Notes under the pieces: generated by a model
The model's database searches: none
Told to the model about the DNA's origin: nothing
The model's input: only the letters and a program-made list of their open reading frames with translations
Position numbers and translations under genes: made by a program
Shown: positions 44,252 through 52,658 of the stretch, one piece after another
Layout: each line of letters begins with the position of its first letter
How positions within the stretch are numbered: the first letter of the stretch is position 1
From: an uncultured Bryobacteraceae bacterium
GTDB taxonomy: Bacteria > Acidobacteriota > Terriglobia > Bryobacterales > Bryobacteraceae
NCBI GenBank assembly: GCA_937924525.1
Contig: CALDSU010000011.1
Span: forward strand, 5,001-69,000
DNA: 64,000 nucleotides
Direction of reading: 5' to 3'

Positions 44252-45070
44252 ATGAGATGGATGCGATGGGCCGCGGTACTGGCCGCGGGGTTAACCGTGT
44301 GGGGCGCTCCCCCGCTCACCACGATTCAAGACACGCTGTACCGCGCCGACGGCGCCAAATTCAACGGAATCGTACAGATCTCCTGGACTTCCTTTGAGAG
44401 CGGGAACACGGTGTTCGTCGCCGCCAACAGCAAGACCGTGCGCATCATCGACGGAGTGCTGCGCGTCAGCCTGATTCCGACTGACAACGCCACTCCCGCG
44501 GCGTACTACACCGTGCGGTACTGGGGCGGAGGGCGCGTGCAGTTCTCCGAAACCTGGAGCGTGCCCGCCACGAGTTCGATCTTGAAAATCCGGGATGTCC
44601 GGACTTCGGGTCCGCTGTGGCCCGCCGGTCCCCCGGCGGGGAGCACCGAGGGCGGCGCGATCGAGATCTCGCAGGTCAACGGGCTTCAGAGCCAACTGGA
44701 CAGCCGGCCCGCGAAGGCGACGCCTTTTCAACCTCTGCGGGTCGTGATGGTGAACACGGATGGGCAGTTGGCCTCGGTGACTCCCACCCTGGCGCCCACC
44801 GACTGCGTGCTGGCGAACGGCAGCACGGCGCCCTGCGGGTCAGTGATTCAGTTCGTCGACAACGAAACGCCCGGAGGACTGGTGGACGGAGTCAACCTGA
44901 CGTTTACGCTCGCCTACCCGCCGAATCCGGCGTCCAGCGTGATGCTGTTTCGCAATGGCTTGTTGCAGCGGATGACCGTGGACTTCACGTTGACCGGCAG
45001 CACGATTCAGTTTGTCGCGGGCGCGACGCCGCAACCCGGCGACGTCCTGGTGGTGTCCTACCGCAGGTAG
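44252..45070 (+). CDS. Secreted protein of unknown function
   Basis: 272 residues, ATG after GAGGAAACC. Signal peptide MRWMRWAAVLAAGLTVWGAP. The body is beta-rich: an N-terminal module (TIQDTLYRADGAKFNGIVQISWTSFESG, TVFVAANSKTVRIIDGVLRVSLIP), a spacer around 130-160 (GGAIEISQVNGLQSQLD), and a C-terminal module (VNLTFTLAYPPNPASSVMLFRNGLLQ, DVLVVSYRR) reminiscent of tail-fibre-like binding modules in surface proteins. I do not recognise a named family. It lies 82 bases ahead of the large SBBP gene in the same direction and sits behind a strong terminator hairpin, so conditional transcription is likely. Confidence 0.7.
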   Translation: MRWMRWAAVLAAGLTVWGAPPLTTIQDTLYRADGAKFNGIVQISWTSFESGNTVFVAANSKTVRIIDGVLRVSLIPTDNATPAAYYTVRYWGGGRVQFSETWSVPATSSILKIRDVRTSGPLWPAGPPAGSTEGGAIEISQVNGLQSQLDSRPAKATPFQPLRVVMVNTDGQLASVTPTLAPTDCVLANGSTAPCGSVIQFVDNETPGGLVDGVNLTFTLAYPPNPASSVMLFRNGLLQRMTVDFTLTGSTIQFVAGATPQPGDVLVVSYRR

Positions 45071-45122
45071 GGAGACCCCTATAGCCCTTTGGAGATATTG
45101 AACCGTTCCTAAAGAAATGCGA

Positions 45123-45148
45123 CCCTGCTGACGAAAGTAAGAGCAGGG
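45123..45148 (+). promoter_or_regulatory. Hairpin covering the ribosome-site region of the SBBP gene
   Basis: CCCTGCT pairs with AGCAGGG across a 12-base loop, and the 3' arm ends 4 bases before the GTG start at 45153. The 3' arm includes the G-rich bases that would serve as ribosome site, so folding would hide it. No T run follows, which argues against a terminator. Confidence 0.45.
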
Positions 45149-45152
45149 CCCG

Positions 45153-48100
45153 GTGAAGAACCCAACGGTTCGTCACCCCTCGGACCGCGCCGCCGTTCTC
45201 GAGTGGGCACGCCTCCGGCCGCAGGCGGCTTTCCTCCTCCTTCCCATTCTCCTGACAGGCGCGCGAGCCGAGGCGCGCCCTCCCGCCCTGGGGAAAATCC
45301 CGATCGCCTACATTGAAGACGCCGCCGCATTCGGACACAGCTATGTGGCCCGATCCGGCGAAGCGCTGTGGCGCTTCCGGCTGAGCGGCTTTGACGTCGC
45401 AACGGCGGAGGGCAGCGTCGCCGTCGAGTTCGCAAACGCCAACCCCGTCCTGCCGGCGGGCGCAGGGACTGCGGCGGGACGGGCGAATTTCCTGCTCGGC
45501 CCTCGCGAGCGGTGGCGCACCGGGGTCCCGATTTACGGCGAAATCCGCTATCCGGACCTCTATCCCGGCGTCGACGCGGTCTTCGGCTCCGCGGGAGCGC
45601 TGCTGAAGTCGGAGTTTGTGGTGGCGGCGGGAGCGGACGCGGCGCGCATTCGCCTGCGTTACGACGGCGCGCGCCGGGTGGCGGTCGCCTCGGACGGCGG
45701 ACTCGAGGTGCAGACGGCAGGCGGCATCCTGCGCGAAGCGGCCCCGTTTGCCTATCAATGGCTGCCGGCAGGCCGGCAGGAAGTGGCGGCTCGCTATCAG
45801 GTGCACGCGGACGGGACGGTCGGCTTCGCGCTGGGCGAATACCGGGATGACTTGCCGCTGGTGATCGATCCGGTCTTCACCTATAGCACCTACCTGGGCG
45901 GCAGCAACATGGATTGGGCGCACGCGCTGGCGGTGGATTCCACCGGCGCAGCCTACGTCGCCGGCTACACGATGTCGCCGGACTTCGCCACCGCCTCGGG
46001 GCCGCCGCAGCAATTGCCACAGGGCAACCTCGACGCGTTCGTCGTCAAATTTCACCCCCAGGGCGACAGCCTGGTGTATTGGACCTTTCTGGGCGGATCC
46101 GGTCCGGATGTCGCCAACGCGATCGCCGTGGACAGCGACGGGAACGTGTACCTTGCGGGAGAAACCCAGTCGGCGAACTTCCCGGTCTCCGGCGGATTCC
46201 AGACCAGCGCGACGCCCGGGCGGAACGGGTTCGTCGTCAAGCTGAGCCCGAACGGATCTTCCGTGGTCTGGTCGTCCTTTCTGGGAGGGTCGCAGGAAGA
46301 TTTCGCGAGCAGTATCGCGCTGGACTCGGCCCGCAACGTCTACGTGGGCGGCTGGACGTTCTCGCCCGATTTTCCGGTGGCGGAAGCCTTTCAGAACGTG
46401 GCAGCCGGAGCGGGAGACGGCTTCCTGTGCAAAATCAGGCACGACGGCGCGTCGCTGCTCTATAGCACGTACCTTGGAGGGCAAGCTGCGGACGAGGTGC
46501 GCAGCGTGGCGGTGGATGCGGCGGGCGCCGCTTACGTCGCCGGGCACACCAGTTCTCCGGACTTCCCCGTCCTCAGCGCCGCGCAACCCACGCTCGGCGG
46601 GAGTTCCGACGCGTTCGTCGCCAAATTCAGCCCTGCGGGAAATCTGCTGGAATACTCGACGTTCCTGGGCGGAACCCGCGAAGAGCGAGTGCTCGGGCGC
46701 CGCGCGCTCGCCGTAGATGGCGCGGGGGCGGCTTATGTGGGCGGGCGCACGCACTCCCCAAACTTCCCACTGGCGAACGCGGTGAAAACGGCGCTGCTCG
46801 ACGTGGATGACGCGTTTCTGGCCAAGATCTCTCCCACCGGAAATGCGTTCATGTTCAGCACCTATCTGGGCGGATCCGGCAGCGACGACGTGCGCGGGTT
46901 GGCGCTGGACGCCGCCGGCCGGGCGCACGTGACGGGGAGAACCACTTCCTTCAACTTCCCGGTGGTGAACGCGCCGGTGAGTATGCCAGGCGGGCTATAC
47001 AACCTCTTCGTGGCGCGCTTCAGCGCCAGTGGCGGGGCTCTCGAGCGGAGCGAAGTCATCGGCGGCGGGGGGGACGACGAGCCTCATGCCATCGCCCTTG
47101 ACGCCGGCGGCGCGATCTACGTCGCCGGCGGGACCACTTCTCCGAACTTTCCGTTGCAGAACCCCCTGCAAAACATCAACTATGGGGGCTTCGGGGCTTT
47201 TGTTTTCAAGCTGGCCAGCCCGGGCGCGCCCGCGGCGATTTCAGTATCGCCGGCCAGCGGTTCGGGATCCGCCGCGACCTTTACCTTCATCTACTCCGAC
47301 CCGGACGGCTTTGCCGATATCACGGTTGCGTCGGCGCTGGTCGCCGCCACCCCTTCGACCGCCAACGCCTGTTGGATTCGCTACACCCGCGCGGCGCACT
47401 CTCTCCAATTGGCCAACGACGCCGGCAGCGGTTGGACGGGCCCGGTAACTCCCGGCGGCGCGGGCACCCTGGAGAACAGTCAATGTGTGATTCACGCGGC
47501 CGGGTCGTCCGTTAGCAGCGCGGGGAACAACCTGACCGTCGTCGTCGCGGTCACCTTCCGTACGACTTTCGCCGGCGCGCGCAACGTCTACCTGGACGTG
47601 ACCGACAGCGCCGGTGCGACGGCTGGCTGGCAGTCGCTCGGCACGTGGAACGCAACCGCCGGGGGACCTGTGCCGCCGGTGCTCGTGTCGGTAACCCCTG
47701 CAAGCGGGAGCGGTTCGCAACAGATCTTTCAGTTTGTGTACAGCTCGGTTTACGGGGCGCAGGATCTCAACTGGCTGTTTGCCAACATCGCGCCCGCCAA
47801 CTCCACGGTGGGCGCCTGCATGGTCCGGTACGTCCGCGCCGCCAATCAGGTGGAACTGGCCAGGAACGACGGCAGCGGGTGGGCGGGCCAAGGCGCGCCG
47901 GGAGCGCAGGTCCTGATTCAGAATAGCCAGTGCACCATCAACCTTGCGTTCTCATCGGTCACCGCGAGCGCGGGCGGCATGACCCTGACGCTTTCCGTCA
48001 CCTTCCAATCCAGCTTTGTGGGCGTGAAGAGCCTGTTTATGGCGGCGTTGAACAGCGCGGGCGTGCTGACCGGCTGGACGGCGATGGGTTCCTATACGGT

Positions 48101-48545
48101 GTTGTTTAACTACACGCCCGCGCCCGTGTCGGTGTCTCCGGCATCCGGCAGCGGCGCCAGCCAGGTGTTCGAGTTCACCTACTCGGATCAGAACGGGTTT
48201 GCGGATATCGCCTGGACGGCCATGTTGATCCACGCCACGCTCACTCCGGTCAACTCGTGCCTGCTGCGCTTCACGCGGACCACCAATCAGATCGAACTCG
48301 CCAACGACGCCGGCGCATTCACGAACGTCTTGACCGCGGGTTTCTCCGGTACGATCCAGAACAGCCAGTGCATCGTGGACGGTCTGAACTCAGCGGCCAT
48401 CATTGCCGGGAACCAGCTTACCGTGCGGGTCGCCTTGACTTTCAAGCCGGCGTATGCCGGCGGGAAGAACATCTACATGACGGCGGCGGACCACCCGGGA
48501 AACGTAGCCGCCTGGGCATCTCGGGGAACCTGGACCGTCCCCTGA
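45153..48545 (+). CDS. SBBP-repeat surface protein with three C-terminal beta modules
   Basis: 1,130 residues from a GTG. After a leader around residues 24-40, an N-terminal domain (IAYIEDAAAFGHSYVARSGEALWRF to LPLVIDPVFTYSTYLGG) typical of the region ahead of SBBP repeats leads into seven propeller repeats at about 240-690 (AYVAGYTMSPDF, VYLAGETQSANFP, VYVGGWTFSPDFP and so on). Three tandem modules of about 148 residues follow, starting near 696, 844 and 992, each opening VSxxPASGSG and containing a Cys pair (ACWIRY/SQCVIH, ACMVRY/SQCTIN, SCLLRF/SQCIVD). A secreted or surface-attached protein; ligand unknown. The hairpin before the start may limit translation. Confidence 0.87.
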   Translation: MKNPTVRHPSDRAAVLEWARLRPQAAFLLLPILLTGARAEARPPALGKIPIAYIEDAAAFGHSYVARSGEALWRFRLSGFDVATAEGSVAVEFANANPVLPAGAGTAAGRANFLLGPRERWRTGVPIYGEIRYPDLYPGVDAVFGSAGALLKSEFVVAAGADAARIRLRYDGARRVAVASDGGLEVQTAGGILREAAPFAYQWLPAGRQEVAARYQVHADGTVGFALGEYRDDLPLVIDPVFTYSTYLGGSNMDWAHALAVDSTGAAYVAGYTMSPDFATASGPPQQLPQGNLDAFVVKFHPQGDSLVYWTFLGGSGPDVANAIAVDSDGNVYLAGETQSANFPVSGGFQTSATPGRNGFVVKLSPNGSSVVWSSFLGGSQEDFASSIALDSARNVYVGGWTFSPDFPVAEAFQNVAAGAGDGFLCKIRHDGASLLYSTYLGGQAADEVRSVAVDAAGAAYVAGHTSSPDFPVLSAAQPTLGGSSDAFVAKFSPAGNLLEYSTFLGGTREERVLGRRALAVDGAGAAYVGGRTHSPNFPLANAVKTALLDVDDAFLAKISPTGNAFMFSTYLGGSGSDDVRGLALDAAGRAHVTGRTTSFNFPVVNAPVSMPGGLYNLFVARFSASGGALERSEVIGGGGDDEPHAIALDAGGAIYVAGGTTSPNFPLQNPLQNINYGGFGAFVFKLASPGAPAAISVSPASGSGSAATFTFIYSDPDGFADITVASALVAATPSTANACWIRYTRAAHSLQLANDAGSGWTGPVTPGGAGTLENSQCVIHAAGSSVSSAGNNLTVVVAVTFRTTFAGARNVYLDVTDSAGATAGWQSLGTWNATAGGPVPPVLVSVTPASGSGSQQIFQFVYSSVYGAQDLNWLFANIAPANSTVGACMVRYVRAANQVELARNDGSGWAGQGAPGAQVLIQNSQCTINLAFSSVTASAGGMTLTLSVTFQSSFVGVKSLFMAALNSAGVLTGWTAMGSYTVLFNYTPAPVSVSPASGSGASQVFEFTYSDQNGFADIAWTAMLIHATLTPVNSCLLRFTRTTNQIELANDAGAFTNVLTAGFSGTIQNSQCIVDGLNSAAIIAGNQLTVRVALTFKPAYAGGKNIYMTAADHPGNVAAWASRGTWTVP

Positions 48546-48615
48546 GCGGGCGGGCATCCAGACGCCCGCGCGACCGCGCCCGCCGCGGCGAGCAGTCCAG
48601 TAAAATACGGGGCAC

Positions 48616-50475
48616 ATGCCCCGGTTGATTCTCGCTTGCTGGCTCTTGGCCGCTGGCTCCGGCGCTTCCGCGCAGCAGTGGCTCCACTACGGAGGGGACG
48701 CCGGCGCACAGCGCTACTCTCGGCTGAAACAGATTCATCGCGGCAACGTCACCCGCCTCCGGGTGGCGTGGACGTACCGAACCGGAGAACTGGAGGCGGC
48801 TCCCGGTTCGCCGTACCGGCTCGCGTTTGAAGCCACGCCGCTGGTCGTGGACGGGGCGATGTACTTCACCACCCCGTTCAACCGGTTGGTGGCGCTGGAC
48901 GCGGAGACCGGCAGGGAGCGCTGGATCTTCGACCCGGAAATGGACCGGGAAGCTCCCGTCAATCTCTTTTTGCACCGCGGCGCGGCCTTCTGGACGGATG
49001 GGAAACGCCGCCGGCTGTTCTACGGCACCCTGCGCGGCCGGCTCTACGCGATTGACGCAGACACGGGCCGGCCCGACCCCGCGTTCGGTACGGAGGGCTC
49101 CGTCGACCTCCGGCAGGGAGTGGCGGACCGCTTCCCCGGCAAAGGCTACGGCATGACCTCCCCGCCCGCGATTTATCGCAACCTGGTGATTTGCGGTTCC
49201 CTCACGGCCGACGGAGAACCGCAGGGCCCGGCGGGCGATGTGCGCGCGTTCGACGCGCGGAGCGGCAAGGAGGTGTGGCGGTTTCACGTGGTCCCGCGCC
49301 CCGGCGAGTACGGCCATGACACTTGGGCGCCTGGCTCGTGGAAAGACCGCGCCGCGGCGAATGCCTGGTCCATCCTGACCGTGGATGCGGACCGCGGCCT
49401 GGTGTTCCTCCCGCTGACCTCGCCCGCCACCGACTTCTACGGCGGCGACCGCAAGGGCGCGAATCTGTTCGGCGATGCCGTGGTGGCGCTGGACGCGCGC
49501 ACGGGCAAGCGCGTCTGGCACTTTCAGACCGTCCATCACAACATTTGGGACTACGATCTCCCCGCCGCGCCAGTACTCGTCGACGTCACGCGGAACGACA
49601 AGAAAGTTGCCGCCGTGGCTCAGGTCACCAAAACCGGTTTCGTCTTTCTGCTCGACCGGCTGACCGGGAAGCCGCTGTTCGAGGTTGCAGAACGCCCGGT
49701 TCCGCAGAGCGAGGTCCCGGGCGAGGAGGCCTGGCCGACTCAGCCGTTTCCGGTGAAGCCGCCGCCCTTTGCACGACAAAGTATGCGGCGGGATGAATTG
49801 ACCAGCGTTACACCCGAATCCCGGGCCTTCTGCGCCAAACTGGTCGAGGACGCCGTGTTCGGTAGTCTGTACACGCCTGTCGGCTTGAAACCAACCGTGC
49901 TGTTCCCCGGCACCAACGGCGGCGCCAATTGGGGAGGAGCCTCCTTCGATCCCACGACGCAAACCTTGTACGTTAACTCCATGGACGTGGGGATGCTGTA
50001 CCGCATGGTCGAGCGGCCCGCGGGTTCGCAGATCCCCTACCGAACCCAAGGACTGGGGACTCCCAACTCCCGGTTTTGGGACCAGCAGATGCTGCCCTGC
50101 CAGCAGCCGCCGTGGGGACACCTCACGGCGATTGACCTCAGCCGGGGCGACTTCCGGTGGCGCAGCGTCCTCGGCGTCGTCGACGCCCTGCTGGAGAGAG
50201 GCATTCCGCCCACCGGCACTTCCAACATTGGCGGTTCGCTGGTCACCGCCGGCGGATTGGTGTTCATCGGCGCGACCAACGACGCGCGCTTTCGGGCGTT
50301 CGACAAGGAAACCGGCAAGGAACTGTGGGTCGCGCGCCTGCCGGCCAGCGCGCACGCCTCCCCGATGACCTATAAAGGGAAGAGCGGCAAACAGTATGTC
50401 GCGATCGCCGCGGGAGGAGGCAACAAATACAACGCCATCGTTTCCGATACGCTGGTGGTCTTCTCGCTGCCCTGA
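48616..50475 (+). CDS. PQQ-dependent dehydrogenase (quinoprotein, eight-bladed propeller)
   Basis: 619 residues with a signal peptide (MPRLILACWLLAAGSGASAQ). The start QWLHYGGDAGAQRYSRLKQIHRGNV is the family's entry motif. Propeller blades with the W-motif ending in GxxxW recur (VALDAETGRERWIFDP, RAFDARSGKEVWRFHV, VALDARTGKRVWHFQTVHHNIWDYDLPAAPV). FDPTTQTLYVNSMD and GGLVFIGATNDARFRAFDKETGKELW close the ring. It oxidises a sugar or alcohol in the periplasm with PQQ and passes electrons onward; there is no heme motif, so a separate cytochrome is needed. The pentaheme gene overlaps its stop by one base (TGATG), which supplies it. Confidence 0.9.
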   Translation: MPRLILACWLLAAGSGASAQQWLHYGGDAGAQRYSRLKQIHRGNVTRLRVAWTYRTGELEAAPGSPYRLAFEATPLVVDGAMYFTTPFNRLVALDAETGRERWIFDPEMDREAPVNLFLHRGAAFWTDGKRRRLFYGTLRGRLYAIDADTGRPDPAFGTEGSVDLRQGVADRFPGKGYGMTSPPAIYRNLVICGSLTADGEPQGPAGDVRAFDARSGKEVWRFHVVPRPGEYGHDTWAPGSWKDRAAANAWSILTVDADRGLVFLPLTSPATDFYGGDRKGANLFGDAVVALDARTGKRVWHFQTVHHNIWDYDLPAAPVLVDVTRNDKKVAAVAQVTKTGFVFLLDRLTGKPLFEVAERPVPQSEVPGEEAWPTQPFPVKPPPFARQSMRRDELTSVTPESRAFCAKLVEDAVFGSLYTPVGLKPTVLFPGTNGGANWGGASFDPTTQTLYVNSMDVGMLYRMVERPAGSQIPYRTQGLGTPNSRFWDQQMLPCQQPPWGHLTAIDLSRGDFRWRSVLGVVDALLERGIPPTGTSNIGGSLVTAGGLVFIGATNDARFRAFDKETGKELWVARLPASAHASPMTYKGKSGKQYVAIAAGGGNKYNAIVSDTLVVFSLP

Positions 50476-50918
50476 TGATGTGCGGCGCGCCCGGTCGCGC
50501 TGGCGAAGCCCCTGTGCCCTTCTCCCACCCGGTCCATGCGCCGCTCAAGCTGAAGTGCGTCCATTGTCATGAGCAGGCCGAAACCGGCGAGCGGGCCGGG
50601 TTTCCCGCCGCGGGCCGCTGCCTGACGTGCCACGCCGGACCGCGTCCGGACATCGAACCGATTCGGAAGTTGGCCGCCTTATCAGCCGAGGCGAAGGTTT
50701 TTGGGACCAATCCGATTTACCGCCTGCCGGACTTCGTCGTTTTCAGTCACGCCCGCCACAAGGAGGCTGCCATCGGCTGCGCCGTCTGTCATGGTCCTGT
50801 AAACGAAAAAGACGCCAAGCAGGTCTTCTATCCGACTACAATGAAAGGTTGCGTGGACTGCCACCAGTCCCGCGGCGCTGCTGTTTCCTGCACCATCTGT
50901 CACGAACTTAACCAATAG
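50475..50918 (+). CDS. Pentaheme c-type cytochrome
   Basis: 147 residues with five CxxCH sites: C28-H32, C49-H53, C102-H106, C126-H130 and C139-H143, plus extra His residues (FSHPVH, FSHARH) placed as distal ligands like those of cytochrome c3/c7. The ATG at 50475 overlaps the dehydrogenase stop by one base. From this ATG there is no usual signal peptide, yet heme attachment needs export. The codons just upstream in the same frame read YAGGLLAALMMCGAPGRAGEA, which looks like a signal core, but no ATG, GTG or TTG precedes it. It probably accepts electrons from the PQQ enzyme. Confidence 0.82.
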   Translation: MMCGAPGRAGEAPVPFSHPVHAPLKLKCVHCHEQAETGERAGFPAAGRCLTCHAGPRPDIEPIRKLAALSAEAKVFGTNPIYRLPDFVVFSHARHKEAAIGCAVCHGPVNEKDAKQVFYPTTMKGCVDCHQSRGAAVSCTICHELNQ

Positions 50919-50931
50919 GATCCTTCGCGAA

Positions 50932-52515
50932 ATGATTGCCCGGTTCTTCGCCCTGTGCCTGGGGTTTGCGCTTGCCGTGCCGCTGGCGGCGGCGGACAAA
51001 CCGAAGCTGGTGCTGGCCATCATGGTGGACCAGTTCCGTTACGACTATCTGCTCCGCTTTCGGAGCGAATACCAGGGAGGCTTGCGCCGGCTGTTGGAAC
51101 GGGGCGCCGTCTTCACAGAGGCGCACTTCGAGCACTTTCCCACGGTCACGGCGATCGGCCACAGCACTTTCTTGAGCGGCGCCACGCCTTCGGTCAGCGG
51201 CATCATCGGCAACGACTGGTTCGACCGCGAAACCGGCCGCAGCGTCACCAGCGTGGAAGATCCGCAGGTGCGCCAATTAGGCGGCGCGGGCAACCGGGGA
51301 GCGTCGCCCCGCCGCCTGCTGGTCAGCACGCTCGGCGATGAGCTCAAGATCATGACCGGCGGCCGTTCGCGCGTCGTCGGGATTTCGCTCAAGGACCGGT
51401 CCGCCATCCTGCCGGCAGGACATATGGCCGATGGCGCGTTTTGGGTGGAGGCCGAAACCGGGCAGTTTGTGAGCAGCACGTTCTACTTTGCGGACCTGCC
51501 CGCGTGGGTCAAGGAGTTCAACGCCGCCCGGCCAGCCGACCGGTACCTGGGCGCCAGGTGGGACCTAACCCCTTACGGCGGGCAGGTGCGCATCTTCCCA
51601 GCGGCGGCGGACAAAACGTTCTATCGGTCGCTCACCGCCAGTCCGTGGGGCAACGAACTGGTGGAAGCACTGGCGGAACGGGCCATCGAGACGCTAAACC
51701 TCGGCCGCGGTCCGGCCACCGACCTGCTAGCCCTCAGCTTTTCCTCCAACGATTACGTGGGCCACGAGCACGGCCCCGATTCTCCCGAGGTGCACTCGAT
51801 TTCCGTCCTGACCGACCGGCTGCTGGACAAGCTCTTTCGTTTTGTGGACGCCCGCGTCGGCATGGACCAGGTGCTGGTGGTGTTTTCCGCGGACCATGGC
51901 GTAGCGCCGCTACCGGAAGTGACCGCCGCGCGCCGCATTCCCGGCGGCCGGATGCCGCCCAAGGTAATCCAGGAGACGGTGACCGCGCGGCTGACGGAGA
52001 AGTTCGGCGCGGGGCGGTGGATCCTGAGCCCCTCGGACCATTCCTTGTATCTCAATCGCGCCTTGATCCGGGAGCAAGGCCTCAGTGAACCGGAAGTGCA
52101 GCGGGTGGCCGCGGAGGCGGCCGTGGGAGTCCCGCACGTGGCGCGGGTGTACACACGCGCGCGGCTGGCTTCCAGCACCCAAATGGTGGATGACGTAGGC
52201 CGCCGGGTCCTCAACGGCTACCACGATGGCCGGGGACCGGACATCATAATCGTGCTCGATCCCTATTGGATGTATTCGTCCTCCGGCACCACGCACGGCT
52301 CGCCGTACGGGTACGACACCCATGTCCCCATCATCTTCGCGGGTCCGCGGATCAAGCCCGGCACGCACCGCCAGCGGGTCGCCGTCAACGACATCGCGCC
52401 CACTTTGGCAAGCCTGCTGGAGACGGAAACTCCCAGCGGCTCGTGCGGACGCGTGCTGCACGAGATGATCGCGGAGCCGGGGCCGGCCAGACTCACCGGC
52501 GCACGCGGGAAATGA
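50932..52515 (+). CDS. Alkaline-phosphatase-superfamily hydrolase (PafA/NPP-like)
   Basis: 527 residues with a signal peptide (MIARFFALCLGFALAVPLAAAD). Metal and nucleophile elements are present: D33 in IMVDQFRYDY, nucleophile T73 in FPTVTAIGHSTFLSG, SSNDYVGHEHGPDS, VFSADHGV, and the late SPYGYDTHVPIIF. This is the PafA-like layout: a two-zinc periplasmic phosphomonoesterase, or a nucleotide pyrophosphatase. It lies 13 bases after the pentaheme gene and may belong to the same transcript, although the functional link is not obvious. Confidence 0.88.
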   Translation: MIARFFALCLGFALAVPLAAADKPKLVLAIMVDQFRYDYLLRFRSEYQGGLRRLLERGAVFTEAHFEHFPTVTAIGHSTFLSGATPSVSGIIGNDWFDRETGRSVTSVEDPQVRQLGGAGNRGASPRRLLVSTLGDELKIMTGGRSRVVGISLKDRSAILPAGHMADGAFWVEAETGQFVSSTFYFADLPAWVKEFNAARPADRYLGARWDLTPYGGQVRIFPAAADKTFYRSLTASPWGNELVEALAERAIETLNLGRGPATDLLALSFSSNDYVGHEHGPDSPEVHSISVLTDRLLDKLFRFVDARVGMDQVLVVFSADHGVAPLPEVTAARRIPGGRMPPKVIQETVTARLTEKFGAGRWILSPSDHSLYLNRALIREQGLSEPEVQRVAAEAAVGVPHVARVYTRARLASSTQMVDDVGRRVLNGYHDGRGPDIIIVLDPYWMYSSSGTTHGSPYGYDTHVPIIFAGPRIKPGTHRQRVAVNDIAPTLASLLETETPSGSCGRVLHEMIAEPGPARLTGARGK

Positions 52516-52658
52516 GCTGGTAACGCCGCAACTTGTCTTATTCTCCCTCAGGCCGGGCAGGCAGCGCCCCTTTCCGCATCATCCTCCCACCGGGCCGAAT
52601 TTGACGGCCAGCAGGGGGCAGGTGTAGCTTGAAGCGATTCCAGAGCAGAGCCGGAGAG

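Noticed and set aside
45071-45152. Possible c-di-GMP riboswitch ahead of the SBBP gene
   Set aside because: The conserved GEMM core bases are absent; only a simple 7-bp stem near the start codon is supported.
45873-47230. Tandem repetition in DNA that could suggest a repeat array
   Set aside because: The repetition is protein-level SBBP repeats with diverged codons, not identical repeats with spacers, so it is not CRISPR or a minisatellite.
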